Origin: Bacteroides fragilis
GTDB taxonomy: Bacteria; Bacteroidota; Bacteroidia; Bacteroidales; Bacteroidaceae
Reading direction: 5' to 3'
Assembly (NCBI RefSeq): GCF_019583405.1
Contig: NZ_SZUU01000004.1
Location: forward strand, 124,001-188,000
DNA length: 64,000 bases
Positions within the stretch are counted from its first letter, which is position 1; the number at the start of each line of letters is the position of its first letter. The position numbers and the translations under genes are program-made. Under the pieces are notes generated by a model, which was given only the letters and a program-made list of their open reading frames with translations, had not been told where the DNA came from and searched no databases. Shown here piece after piece: positions 56,339-64,000 of the stretch.

Positions 56339-58660
56339 ATGAAAAACAAAATTCTTCTTTTTCTTCTGTTGTTGATGAGTTGGCCGATGTATGCGGTCAC
56401 TCCCAAAGAAACCTTCGAGGTAGGTAAACGTACATTCTTGCTGAATGGCAATCCCTTTGTAGTAAAAGCTGCGGAGTTGCACTATGCACGCATTCCGGAA
56501 CCCTATTGGGAACACCGAATCTTGATGTGCAAGGCGCTCGGTATGAATACTATCTGTTTGTATATGTTTTGGAACTACCATGAACAACAGGAAGGGAAAT
56601 TCGACTTTTCCGGTGAAAAGAATGTGGCTAAGTTTTGTAAATTGGCTCAGAAACATGGCATGTATATCATCCTGCGTCCTGGTCCGTATGTGTGTGCGGA
56701 ATGGGAGATGGGCGGACTGCCTTGGTGGTTGCTCAAAGAGAAAGATATGAAAGTGCGTTCGTTGAACCCTTATTTCATGGAGCGTACGGAAATCTTTATG
56801 AAGGAATTGGGTAAGCAATTGGCTCCCCTCCAGTTGGCCAACGGTGGTAATATCATCATGGTGCAGGTAGAGAATGAGTTTGGCGGATATGGGGTTGACA
56901 AACCTTATATGACAGCCATCCGTGACATTGTGCGTCGTGCAGGTTTCGACAAGTCCGTACTTTTCCAGTGCGATTGGGACTCTACGTTTGAGCTGAATGC
57001 TTTGGACGATTTGCTTTGGACGCTGAACTTCGGCACAGGTGCCAATATCGATAAGGAATTCAAGAAACTCTCTACCGTACGTCCTGATACTCCACTCATG
57101 TGCAGTGAGTTCTGGTCGGGTTGGTTTGACCATTGGGGCAGGAAGCACGAGACCCGTCCGGCCGAGAAAATGGTGGAAGGTATCAAGGATATGCTCGACC
57201 GGAACATCTCTTTTAGTCTTTATATGACACATGGAGGTACCACCTTCGGTCATTGGGGAGGTGCCAATTCTCCTACCTATTCTGCCATGTGTTCTTCATA
57301 CGATTATGATGCTCCCATTAGCGAAGCCGGGTGGACCACTCCCAAGTATTACCTTTTGCAGGAGCTTCTTGGCAAATACCGTAGTCCTGAGGAAAAGGCG
57401 TGTCCCGTTCCCGAACCGTTCCCCGTCATCGAAATACCCGCCGTGGAACTGAATGCGGCAGCTCCCCTTTTTGAGCAACTGCCCGATTTTGTTCAAAGCG
57501 AACAGGTGGAGCCGATGGAAGACTTCAACCAAGGATGGGGAAGCATTCTATACCGTACCACGTTGCCTGCTACAGAAGCCAATACGCTTCTCCGCATTAC
57601 CGAAGCACACGACTGGGCACAGATATATGCTGATGGCAAATTGCTCGGTTATCTGGACCGCCGGAAGGACGACAATCAAGTGATTCTGCCGCAACTGCCG
57701 GAAGGCACGCAATTGGATATATGGGTTGAAGCCATGGGACGGGTCAACTTTGGAAGCACCGTTCACGACCGGAAAGGCATCACTGAGAAGGTGGAGCTTA
57801 TTAAGCCGGACAAACAGGCTGTTACCCTCAAGAACTGGAAAGTATACAGCATTCCCGTGGATTATAAATTTGCCGCCCGCAAAAAGTATTCGTCTAATAG
57901 CCGTCCGGAAGGCCCTGCTTACTACAAGGCGACTTTCAACCTGACAAAGACCGGAGATACGTTTATTGACATGAGTACTTGGGGGAAAGGTATGGTTTGG
58001 GTAAATGGACATGCTTTAGGCCGTTTTTGGGAAATCGGTCCCCAACAAACGTTGTTCTTGCCTGGATGCTGGTTGAAGAAAGGAAAGAATGAAATCATCG
58101 TACTCGATTTGAAAGGACCGTCGGAGGCTGTTGTCAAAGGTCTGAAGACCCCAGTGCTGGATATACTGCGTGAGAAGGAGAGAAAGAATCGCCAGAAGGG
58201 AGATACGTTGGATTTATCTCAGGAAACGCCGGTCTATAAAGGAGCTTTTGCACCCGTTGCCGGATGGCAGGAGGTGAAGTTCGCCCAATCAGCACAAGGG
58301 CAATATTTCTGTTTGGAAGCCTTGTCGGCGCAAGATGGTAAGACAGAGGCCACCCTTGCCGAGTTGGAGATATTAGGAGCTGATGGCAAGCCCATTCCCC
58401 GCGAACAATGGAGAATACGCTATGCCGATAGCGAAGAAACTTACGGGGTCAACGCTACTGCCGACAAGATATACGACCAGCAAGAATCCACCTGCTGGAT
58501 GACCCAAAGAAGAATCCCTTATCCGCATCAGGTGGTAATTGATTTGGGTGAGGTGAAAACGGTGACGGGATTGCGTTACTTGCCATCGTTTGAGAAAGGT
58601 AATCCGGGGATGATTAAAGATTTCTCGGTATATGTCAATAAACAGGCGTTCCGTTATTAA
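56339..58660 (+). CDS. Beta-galactosidase-type GH35 enzyme with C-terminal F5/8-like domain
   Basis: Exported GH35 glycosidase, 773 aa. Signal peptide about 1-19 (MKNKILLFLLLLMSWPMYA). The GH35 barrel (about 28-345) carries RPGPYVCAEWEMGG, the acid/base Glu in QVENEFGGYG (near residue 180) and the nucleophile Glu in CSEFWSGWFDHWG (near 259). Galactose-binding-like beta domains follow (about 385-600, GMVWVNGHALGRFWEIGP). The C-terminus (about 655-773) is a discoidin-like domain (VIDLGEVKTVTGLRYLP). Hydrolysis of terminal beta-galactosides is expected. First of four glycosidase genes on this strand. Confidence 0.93.
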   Translation: MKNKILLFLLLLMSWPMYAVTPKETFEVGKRTFLLNGNPFVVKAAELHYARIPEPYWEHRILMCKALGMNTICLYMFWNYHEQQEGKFDFSGEKNVAKFCKLAQKHGMYIILRPGPYVCAEWEMGGLPWWLLKEKDMKVRSLNPYFMERTEIFMKELGKQLAPLQLANGGNIIMVQVENEFGGYGVDKPYMTAIRDIVRRAGFDKSVLFQCDWDSTFELNALDDLLWTLNFGTGANIDKEFKKLSTVRPDTPLMCSEFWSGWFDHWGRKHETRPAEKMVEGIKDMLDRNISFSLYMTHGGTTFGHWGGANSPTYSAMCSSYDYDAPISEAGWTTPKYYLLQELLGKYRSPEEKACPVPEPFPVIEIPAVELNAAAPLFEQLPDFVQSEQVEPMEDFNQGWGSILYRTTLPATEANTLLRITEAHDWAQIYADGKLLGYLDRRKDDNQVILPQLPEGTQLDIWVEAMGRVNFGSTVHDRKGITEKVELIKPDKQAVTLKNWKVYSIPVDYKFAARKKYSSNSRPEGPAYYKATFNLTKTGDTFIDMSTWGKGMVWVNGHALGRFWEIGPQQTLFLPGCWLKKGKNEIIVLDLKGPSEAVVKGLKTPVLDILREKERKNRQKGDTLDLSQETPVYKGAFAPVAGWQEVKFAQSAQGQYFCLEALSAQDGKTEATLAELEILGADGKPIPREQWRIRYADSEETYGVNATADKIYDQQESTCWMTQRRIPYPHQVVIDLGEVKTVTGLRYLPSFEKGNPGMIKDFSVYVNKQAFRY

Positions 58661-58982
58661 ATAGTAAGTGTTGTATGGCAGGAGTTGATAAACTCTTGCC
58701 TCCTGCACATCAAATATCAATAATATCAGTAAAAACAAAGTCTCTTGAAGGTAAAGTGTTTTTTAAAATCAATAGGTAGTTTATATATAATGATTGAAAT
58801 CGAAAACTGGTCTTCAATTCTTCTAACCTTTAAAACGTATGAATATAACACAAAATGAAAGTTCAACAGAATGAGATTTGTTATATTACTGTAAGGGTTT
58901 GTCGAGCGTGCGGAATCGGTGTGTTGTGGAAACACGGCACGATGATTCCATCGGCAAATCAAAAGAATCACTTCACATAACT
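58661..58982. other. 322-bp gap between GH35 and GH92 genes
   Basis: Contains a weak hairpin GCAGGAG / CTCCTGC (58678-58706) just after the GH35 stop. No T tract and no clear TAnnTTTG promoter. An in-frame extension of the GH92 gene to 58878 has no signal-peptide character. Confidence 0.5.
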
Positions 58983-61178
58983 ATGACCTTTGCAAATATG
59001 AAATACATGTATTATTTACTTTCACTCCTGGTTGTCTGCTTGTTCGGCCTCTCGGACATGTATGCGCAGCAACCGATAGATTACGTCAACATGCGTATTG
59101 GTACAGATGGTGAGCATCGCACCGAATATGGAGGAACCGTGCCTGCCGTCACTACCCCTTTTGGCATGACACAATGGTGTCCCGTCACCCGTATCAACGG
59201 TATTTCACGGACGATGTATCACAACAAGGATTCTCTGTTGTTGGGTTTTATGGCTACCCACCAACCCGCTGTCTGGATGGGCGATTATGGCTATATGACC
59301 CTGATGCCCCAATGCGGCTCGCTCAAACTGAAACCATCGGAACGGGGAGTCAGACTGGACCGTACCCAAGAAGTGCTTACTCCTTATTATTATAAAGTGA
59401 CCACTTCGGAAGGTGGAGAGCAGCAGCAGATTGCCACCGAACTGACAGCCACTTCGCGTGCCTCGTTCTTCCGTTTCAGATATCCCAAGCAGGAGAAAGC
59501 TCTCTTGTACCTCGAAGCCGGACGAGGCAAGCGGGGAGGCGGCATTGAGATATTTCCTGAAAAGAGAGAAATACACATCTACAACGAAGACAGGCATGAT
59601 GCCCATTTAGGACCGGAAACTCCTGATTTAAGAGGGTACTATGTATTGAAGTTTTCTGCTGATTTTGCCGACTATGGCGTTTGGAAGGACTCTCTTGTGA
59701 CCGCAGGGAAAACTCAGGAAGCAGGAACCTCCGCAGGCGGATATGTGGCATTTCCTGCCGGTACGGAAATGATGGAGCTGCGAATTGGCAGCTCTTTCAT
59801 CAGTTTTGAACAAGCCGGAGAAAATCTTGCCAAAGAGATTCAGAAAACAGCCTCTTTCGGGCAGACAGTAAAGAAAGTCCGTACAGCCTGGAATCGCTCC
59901 CTTTCCAAGATTAAGCTGAAAGGCGGTACGGAAGACGACCGCGTTGTTTTCTATACTGCTTTCTTCCATACGCTTCAATATCCCCGTGAGTTCTCGGAAT
60001 ATGGCAGATACTATAGCCCGTTCGACGGGAAAGTGCATGAGGGAGTTTCCTACAATGCCTATTCCTTGTGGGACACCTTCAGAGCCGAACATCCTTGGCT
60101 GCAATTAGTAGCTTCGGAACGTGTTGATGACATGATAACCTCGTTGGTACAAATGTACGAGGAAGGCGGCTGGATTCCTAAATGGCCCAACCCCACTTAC
60201 ACCAATATCATGATTGGTACCCATGCGGATGCAGTCATTGCTGATGCCTACGTGAACGGTTTCCGTAACTATGACGTGGAGCAGGCCTACAAAGCCATCC
60301 GCAAGGATGCCTACGTATCTCCACTCTATGACGATAAGAGCAAATGGGGCGACAGAGCACTTTGGAACGGGCAATACGAAGCACGTGGTGGACTGACCAA
60401 CTATTTGCACAAAGGATACGTAGCTTCCGATTGTACATACGAGTCCGTGGCGCGTACCCTGGAGTTTGCTTTGGATGATTATTGTATTGCCCAAATGGCA
60501 AAAGGGTTGGGACATACGGATGATTATGTCGATTTGATGAAGCGCGCTGCCAACTATAAACATCTGTACAACCCGGAGCTGAAATTCTTCCAAGCCCGTA
60601 AGGCAGATGGTACGTGGGACCAAGCCCATGTGGGATTTACCGAAGGGGCCAATTGGACCTACCGCTTCTGTGTGATGCAAGATGTGCCCGGAATGATTGA
60701 CTTGATGGGAGGCAGTGACGCTTTCATGCAGCTCTTGGACCGGAATTTTGATGAAAAGCATTATCGTCACGACAATGAACCGGGGCATCATTATGCCTAT
60801 TTGTATAACTATTGCAATCGGTTGGACAAGACCCAGTCCCGCCTTCGGACCATTATGAAAGATAACTATAAGAACGCTCCCGACGGCCTGTCCGGTAACG
60901 ATGATTGCGGGCAGATGTCAGCGTGGTATCTTTTTAGTGTATTGGGCTTTTATCCCGTCACTCCGGCATCGGGTATGTACGCGTTGGGTATTCCTCATTT
61001 TGAGGAGATACGTCTTCAACTTCCCAATAAGCGAGTATTGAAAATACGTGCCAAAGGTTTGGAGTCGTATCATACATTGGATGATGTGCGTTTGAATGGT
61101 AAAGCGCTCGATTCTCCCTTTGTGAAAATCAGTGATTTGTTGGAGGGTGGTGTATTGGAGTTCTGTCCGAAACGTTGA
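58983..61178 (+). CDS. Alpha-mannosidase-type GH92 enzyme
   Basis: Calcium-dependent inverting exo-alpha-mannosidase family, about 731 aa. The start is ATG 58983 or 58998 (MKYMYYLLSLLVVCLFG...); either gives a signal peptide ending near MYAQ. The N-terminal beta-sandwich begins VNMRIGTDGEHRTEYGGTVPAV, and the catalytic domain carries the family motifs HDNEPGHHYAYLYNY and GNDDCGQMSAWYLFSVLG with acidic residues for the water and Ca2+ site. The closing segment LQLPNKRVLKIRAKG is typical. It lies between two GH35 genes, suggesting joint attack on a mannose- and galactose-containing glycan. Confidence 0.93.
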   Translation: MTFANMKYMYYLLSLLVVCLFGLSDMYAQQPIDYVNMRIGTDGEHRTEYGGTVPAVTTPFGMTQWCPVTRINGISRTMYHNKDSLLLGFMATHQPAVWMGDYGYMTLMPQCGSLKLKPSERGVRLDRTQEVLTPYYYKVTTSEGGEQQQIATELTATSRASFFRFRYPKQEKALLYLEAGRGKRGGGIEIFPEKREIHIYNEDRHDAHLGPETPDLRGYYVLKFSADFADYGVWKDSLVTAGKTQEAGTSAGGYVAFPAGTEMMELRIGSSFISFEQAGENLAKEIQKTASFGQTVKKVRTAWNRSLSKIKLKGGTEDDRVVFYTAFFHTLQYPREFSEYGRYYSPFDGKVHEGVSYNAYSLWDTFRAEHPWLQLVASERVDDMITSLVQMYEEGGWIPKWPNPTYTNIMIGTHADAVIADAYVNGFRNYDVEQAYKAIRKDAYVSPLYDDKSKWGDRALWNGQYEARGGLTNYLHKGYVASDCTYESVARTLEFALDDYCIAQMAKGLGHTDDYVDLMKRAANYKHLYNPELKFFQARKADGTWDQAHVGFTEGANWTYRFCVMQDVPGMIDLMGGSDAFMQLLDRNFDEKHYRHDNEPGHHYAYLYNYCNRLDKTQSRLRTIMKDNYKNAPDGLSGNDDCGQMSAWYLFSVLGFYPVTPASGMYALGIPHFEEIRLQLPNKRVLKIRAKGLESYHTLDDVRLNGKALDSPFVKISDLLEGGVLEFCPKR

Positions 61179-61222
61179 GGTCGTGAAATATGATATTATA
61201 TTAATTATTTTATACTAAGAAC

Positions 61223-63715
61223 ATGAAAAACAAGTGTATCTTGAAGTGTGTGCTGTTTGCTTTAGTCGCTTTTAACAGCTTGGCAATCATGGCACAGACT
61301 ACGCAACAGGCTGCAAAGCCAGAAAAGAAATTCCTCCAACCCGAAAGGGTTCGGTATGATGGTTCGTGCATGACCATTGAGGGAAAAGACATTTTTATTT
61401 ATAGTGCAGCTTTCCATTACTTCCGTTGTCCGGAAGAATTATGGAGAGACCGTTTCCGTCAAATCAAGGAAGCCGGATTCAATACGGTGGAGACATACGT
61501 GCCTTGGAACTGGCATGAGAGAATCATGCCGTCCGGCTTAAACGATAATAGCCACTTTGACTTCTCCGATGTGAAGCGTTGGCTGAAGATGGCGCAAGAG
61601 GAGTTTGGACTCTATACCATCGTTCGTCCGGGGCCTTTCATTTGCGCTGAGTATTCGGGAGGAGGATATCCGCGTTGGTTGGCAAAGTTCTGTCCGGGCG
61701 GAATGGACGACTTCTGGTTGAGAAGTGCGGACCATCGCCACATCAGCTGGTCGCAACATTGGTTTGATGCCGTTTGCAAAGCGTTGGCCGACGAGCAAAT
61801 CACGCGCAAGCCGGTGGGCGAAAAGGGAATTATCCTGATTCAGATTGAAAACGAGTATAACCATCATGGATGTTACGGTAAGGAAAAACTGTTGAAAGCA
61901 CTGTACCAGTCTGTACGGAAAAGTGGGATGGATATTCCTATCTTTACCTGTCTGACCAATGAGTGCCGTAGCAGCGAAGATGTGGAATTGTCTCAGGTTT
62001 TTGACAGCGACAACTATTATGTAGGGCTTTCTTCAGCTCCCGACTGCGCGTATCGCATGGCGAACCTTAGGAAGGAGCAACCGGATGCACCTGGATTTGT
62101 GACGGAACTCCAAGGCGGATGGTTCTCGTTGGTGACCGGTAGATTGAGCGAAGACCATTATTCCGATGCCCGCCACTTCAAGGCGGTGGGCTTGATGTCC
62201 TTATTAGGAGGTGCAGGTGGCATCAACTATTACATGTTCTTTGGCGGTACCCATTTTGCCGGTTGGGGAGCACGAGGCATGACGACCAGCTATGACTACA
62301 ATGCAGCCATACGCGAGAATGGTGCGCGGAGCGACAAATACTTTGAGGCAAAGGCCATCGGGCAGTTCATCCAGGCATTCGGGCCGCAATTGGTCCGTTC
62401 CGAAGGCGGTCCTTGTGCCATGGAGGGTGGAGCGAAGTCGCTCTTCGGCGGTGTACGCGTAGCGGTGGACGGAACACGCTTTGTCTTTCTGCACAACACA
62501 GACCCCAAAAATGCCATTCGTGGAAAGGTACGCTTGTTGCCGGGTAAGATGAATCGCCCTGCCACACCGATGTATAACATCAACCAGCATGGCGAGAAGG
62601 TGTTGATAGCAGCTTCGGAAGCTGCGGATACCGACTCTGTCACCGTTTCTCCCATCAACGTTTCCTACGACCTGCCTGCGTTGGGTACGAAAGTGTTGGT
62701 GATTCCTGCCGGAAAGCCGGAAACGAAAGGCGAATGGTGGCCGCAGGAGCAGATACGCCCCTTGCGCCCTGCCAAACTTCCCCAACCGGTACGCATTGCT
62801 TCTGCCTTGAAAAAGGAAGATGCCTTTGCCAAGGCAGACTGGAAGCAACTCCCTCGCTTGGTATCATTACCCGACTTGGGTGTCAATGATTTCCGTTACA
62901 GCCTGTACCGTGCGCAAGTCAGTCTGACCTCCCGTCAAGTTGCCGAAGAACGTTTCCTCTTATTCAATATGTTTACTCGTGACATTGTATCGGTAGCGGT
63001 GAACGGAAAGCAGGCGAAACGCCTCTTCCCCGACAAAGCCGATGCGCAGTCCTGGACCACACGCGACTGCTTCGAACACATCCGTCCGGACGAGTACGAC
63101 AACCGTTTCGACGTGTCGGGCTTACTGAAGGAGGGTGACAATGAAATCCTGGTTGTCTATGAAAACCTGGGTCATGCTCATGGTTACGTGCCTATGGAAG
63201 AATTGTCCGGTATCAGAGAGGCTGGTTTGTCACTGACCGAAACAGCCTTGACTCATCCCCTGGAGTGGGAGTATGCGGCAGATGCAGCCGGAGTGGCCCA
63301 AGGATGGAACCTGCCGCAATTCGCACCGCAGGATTGGCAAAACGTATCGTTGGATGTGACCTGTGAGATTCCTGCCAAAGGAAACGGTGTACAGCCGAAA
63401 GCCGAGCCGGACGGATTGTTCACTTGGTACCGGATAGAGTTTGAACTGCCTGGTCAGAAGAAAGGCGAACGGATTCCCTGGCTGGCACGCATCAATGCCT
63501 CGGGCAATGGCTATATGTGGCTGAACGGAAACAACATTGGACGCCACTGGGAAGCCGGTCCGCAACGTGAGTTCTTCTTGCCTGAATGCTGGCTTAATTT
63601 CGGTGGAGGAAAGAAGAACGTGCTGGTAATAGGATTGCGCCAGACTGCCAATGGAGCTGTATTGAAAGCCATGGAGATAGCTCCTTACCGGAATATGGCA
63701 GAAATAAGGAAATAG
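61223..63715 (+). CDS. Beta-galactosidase-type GH35 enzyme (second)
   Basis: Exported GH35 glycosidase, 830 aa. Signal peptide about 1-24 (MKNKCILKCVLFALVAFNSLAIMAQ). Barrel motifs: YSAAFHYFRCPEELWRDR, RPGPFICAEYSGGGYP, acid/base Glu in QIENEYNHHG (near residue 212) and nucleophile Glu in VTELQGGWFS (near 294). Beta domains follow, including GNGYMWLNGNNIGRHWEAGP near 755-774. It differs clearly from the first GH35 (HYFRCPEE versus HYARIPEP), so linkage or polymer preference may differ. It starts 44 bp after the GH92 stop. Confidence 0.93.
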   Translation: MKNKCILKCVLFALVAFNSLAIMAQTTQQAAKPEKKFLQPERVRYDGSCMTIEGKDIFIYSAAFHYFRCPEELWRDRFRQIKEAGFNTVETYVPWNWHERIMPSGLNDNSHFDFSDVKRWLKMAQEEFGLYTIVRPGPFICAEYSGGGYPRWLAKFCPGGMDDFWLRSADHRHISWSQHWFDAVCKALADEQITRKPVGEKGIILIQIENEYNHHGCYGKEKLLKALYQSVRKSGMDIPIFTCLTNECRSSEDVELSQVFDSDNYYVGLSSAPDCAYRMANLRKEQPDAPGFVTELQGGWFSLVTGRLSEDHYSDARHFKAVGLMSLLGGAGGINYYMFFGGTHFAGWGARGMTTSYDYNAAIRENGARSDKYFEAKAIGQFIQAFGPQLVRSEGGPCAMEGGAKSLFGGVRVAVDGTRFVFLHNTDPKNAIRGKVRLLPGKMNRPATPMYNINQHGEKVLIAASEAADTDSVTVSPINVSYDLPALGTKVLVIPAGKPETKGEWWPQEQIRPLRPAKLPQPVRIASALKKEDAFAKADWKQLPRLVSLPDLGVNDFRYSLYRAQVSLTSRQVAEERFLLFNMFTRDIVSVAVNGKQAKRLFPDKADAQSWTTRDCFEHIRPDEYDNRFDVSGLLKEGDNEILVVYENLGHAHGYVPMEELSGIREAGLSLTETALTHPLEWEYAADAAGVAQGWNLPQFAPQDWQNVSLDVTCEIPAKGNGVQPKAEPDGLFTWYRIEFELPGQKKGERIPWLARINASGNGYMWLNGNNIGRHWEAGPQREFFLPECWLNFGGGKKNVLVIGLRQTANGAVLKAMEIAPYRNMAEIRK

Positions 63716-63760
63716 AAGTAAAATCTGAAAAATAGAGAAAAATCTATCTTCTTCCTACCT

Positions 63761-63824
63761 TCTCCCTATCTACCCCGTTTGTATAAGTAGGGAGATGATA
63801 CGGAGATGCTATGGGGTAGATAGG
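63761..63824. promoter_or_regulatory. Overlapping alternative hairpins upstream of GH43 gene
   Basis: Hairpin A: TCTCCCTA (63761-63768) with TAGGGAGA (63788-63795). Hairpin B: CCTATCTACCCC (63765-63776) with GGGGTAGATAGG (63813-63824). They share bases 63765-63768 and cannot both form in full. Confidence 0.55.
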
Positions 63825-63869
63825 AGGAAAACTGAAAGATAGAACATTTTTAATAAATAATAATTGGTT

Positions 63870-64000
63870 ATGAATATTAAGAATACCCTGTTGGCTATGT
63901 GCCTTTGCGGCATATCAATGCTTCCGCTGGAAGCACAACAAGTATGGACACCGGACAACGGTGACGGTACATTTACCAATCCCCTGATGTGGGGCGACTG
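63870..64000 (+). CDS. GH43-like secreted glycosidase, 5' end only
   Basis: The first 43 codons are visible from ATG 63870; the rest lies beyond the window. A signal peptide (MNIKNTLLAMCLCGISMLPLEAQQ) is followed by VWTPDNGDGTFTNPLMWGD, which matches the entry of GH43 beta-xylosidase / alpha-arabinofuranosidase enzymes, where the Asp of the first blade lies just downstream. Family is inferred from this short segment only. It follows the second GH35 gene by 154 bp that include the alternative hairpins. Confidence 0.7.
   Translation, partial: MNIKNTLLAMCLCGISMLPLEAQQVWTPDNGDGTFTNPLMWGD

Noticed and set aside
56339-58660. Possible truncation of the first GH35 protein in its discoidin-like domain
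   Set aside because: Similar GH35 proteins commonly end shortly after this segment and there is no frame disruption, so the end looks natural.
1-64000. CRISPR arrays, prophage, rRNA, toxin-antitoxin or defence islands
   Set aside because: No regularly spaced repeats, phage genes, rRNA sequence or recognisable defence genes were seen on reading both strands.

Overview
The window reads as chromosomal DNA of a Bacteroides species, probably close to the B. thetaiotaomicron group. That placement is inferred from gene content and style; no database was searched. The main support: promoters of the Bacteroides type (TAnnTTTG, sometimes with TTTG 19-21 bp upstream), AT-rich leaders without Shine-Dalgarno sites, a B12-dependent ribonucleotide reductase and methylmalonyl-CoA mutase (propionate pathway), a CBM20-carrying GH77 amylomaltase, and many secreted glycoside hydrolases.

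Layout. 1-5.2 kb: an acyl-CoA ligase cut by the window edge, divergent from a tight four-gene operon (mtaB, lipid A-type acyltransferase, GT2 glycosyltransferase, mgsA). 5.2-14.3 kb, minus strand: TlpA-like thioredoxin, folB, acyltransferase-3 membrane protein, malQ, class II nrdJ. 14.5-22 kb: nitroreductase, dnaA, an MCE/amidase pair, a BASS-type transporter, a GNAT protein, a CPBP protease. 22-30.4 kb: a multi-domain retropepsin-like protein, GH20 hexosaminidase, HD phosphohydrolase, LptD-like protein. 30.6-34 kb: asnA-ung, tRNA-Arg(CCG), HAD phosphatase, a small lipoprotein. 34-35.8 kb: a complete IS1182-type element. 35.8-50.2 kb: lysS-gpsA-pgi, two MATE transporters, a patatin/Omp85-type protein, a Crp/Fnr regulator, a cytidylate-kinase-like protein and an AspT/YidE-type transporter. 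50.5-54.5 kb: mutA-mutB.

54.5-64 kb looks like accessory DNA. It has an IS1182 remnant with terminal inverted repeats, a badly decayed polysaccharide lyase family 8 pseudogene, and a run of secreted glycosidases (GH35, GH92, GH35, start of GH43) that looks like part of a polysaccharide utilisation locus whose SusC/SusD genes are not in view.

Most of the window is housekeeping. I did not find a clear new defence or mobile system. The most interesting signals are: an IS inserted exactly in the loop of a perfect 21-bp convergent terminator with an 8-bp target duplication; two small elements with IS1182-like ends that now sit where terminators are expected; a periplasmic protein with two intact aspartyl-protease motifs plus a degenerate third; a cysteine-rich insert in the non-catalytic methylmalonyl-CoA mutase subunit; and overlapping alternative hairpins in front of the GH43 gene. 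Recurrent promoter boxes 15-30 nt before start codons reset several gene starts to positions inside the longest reading frames.
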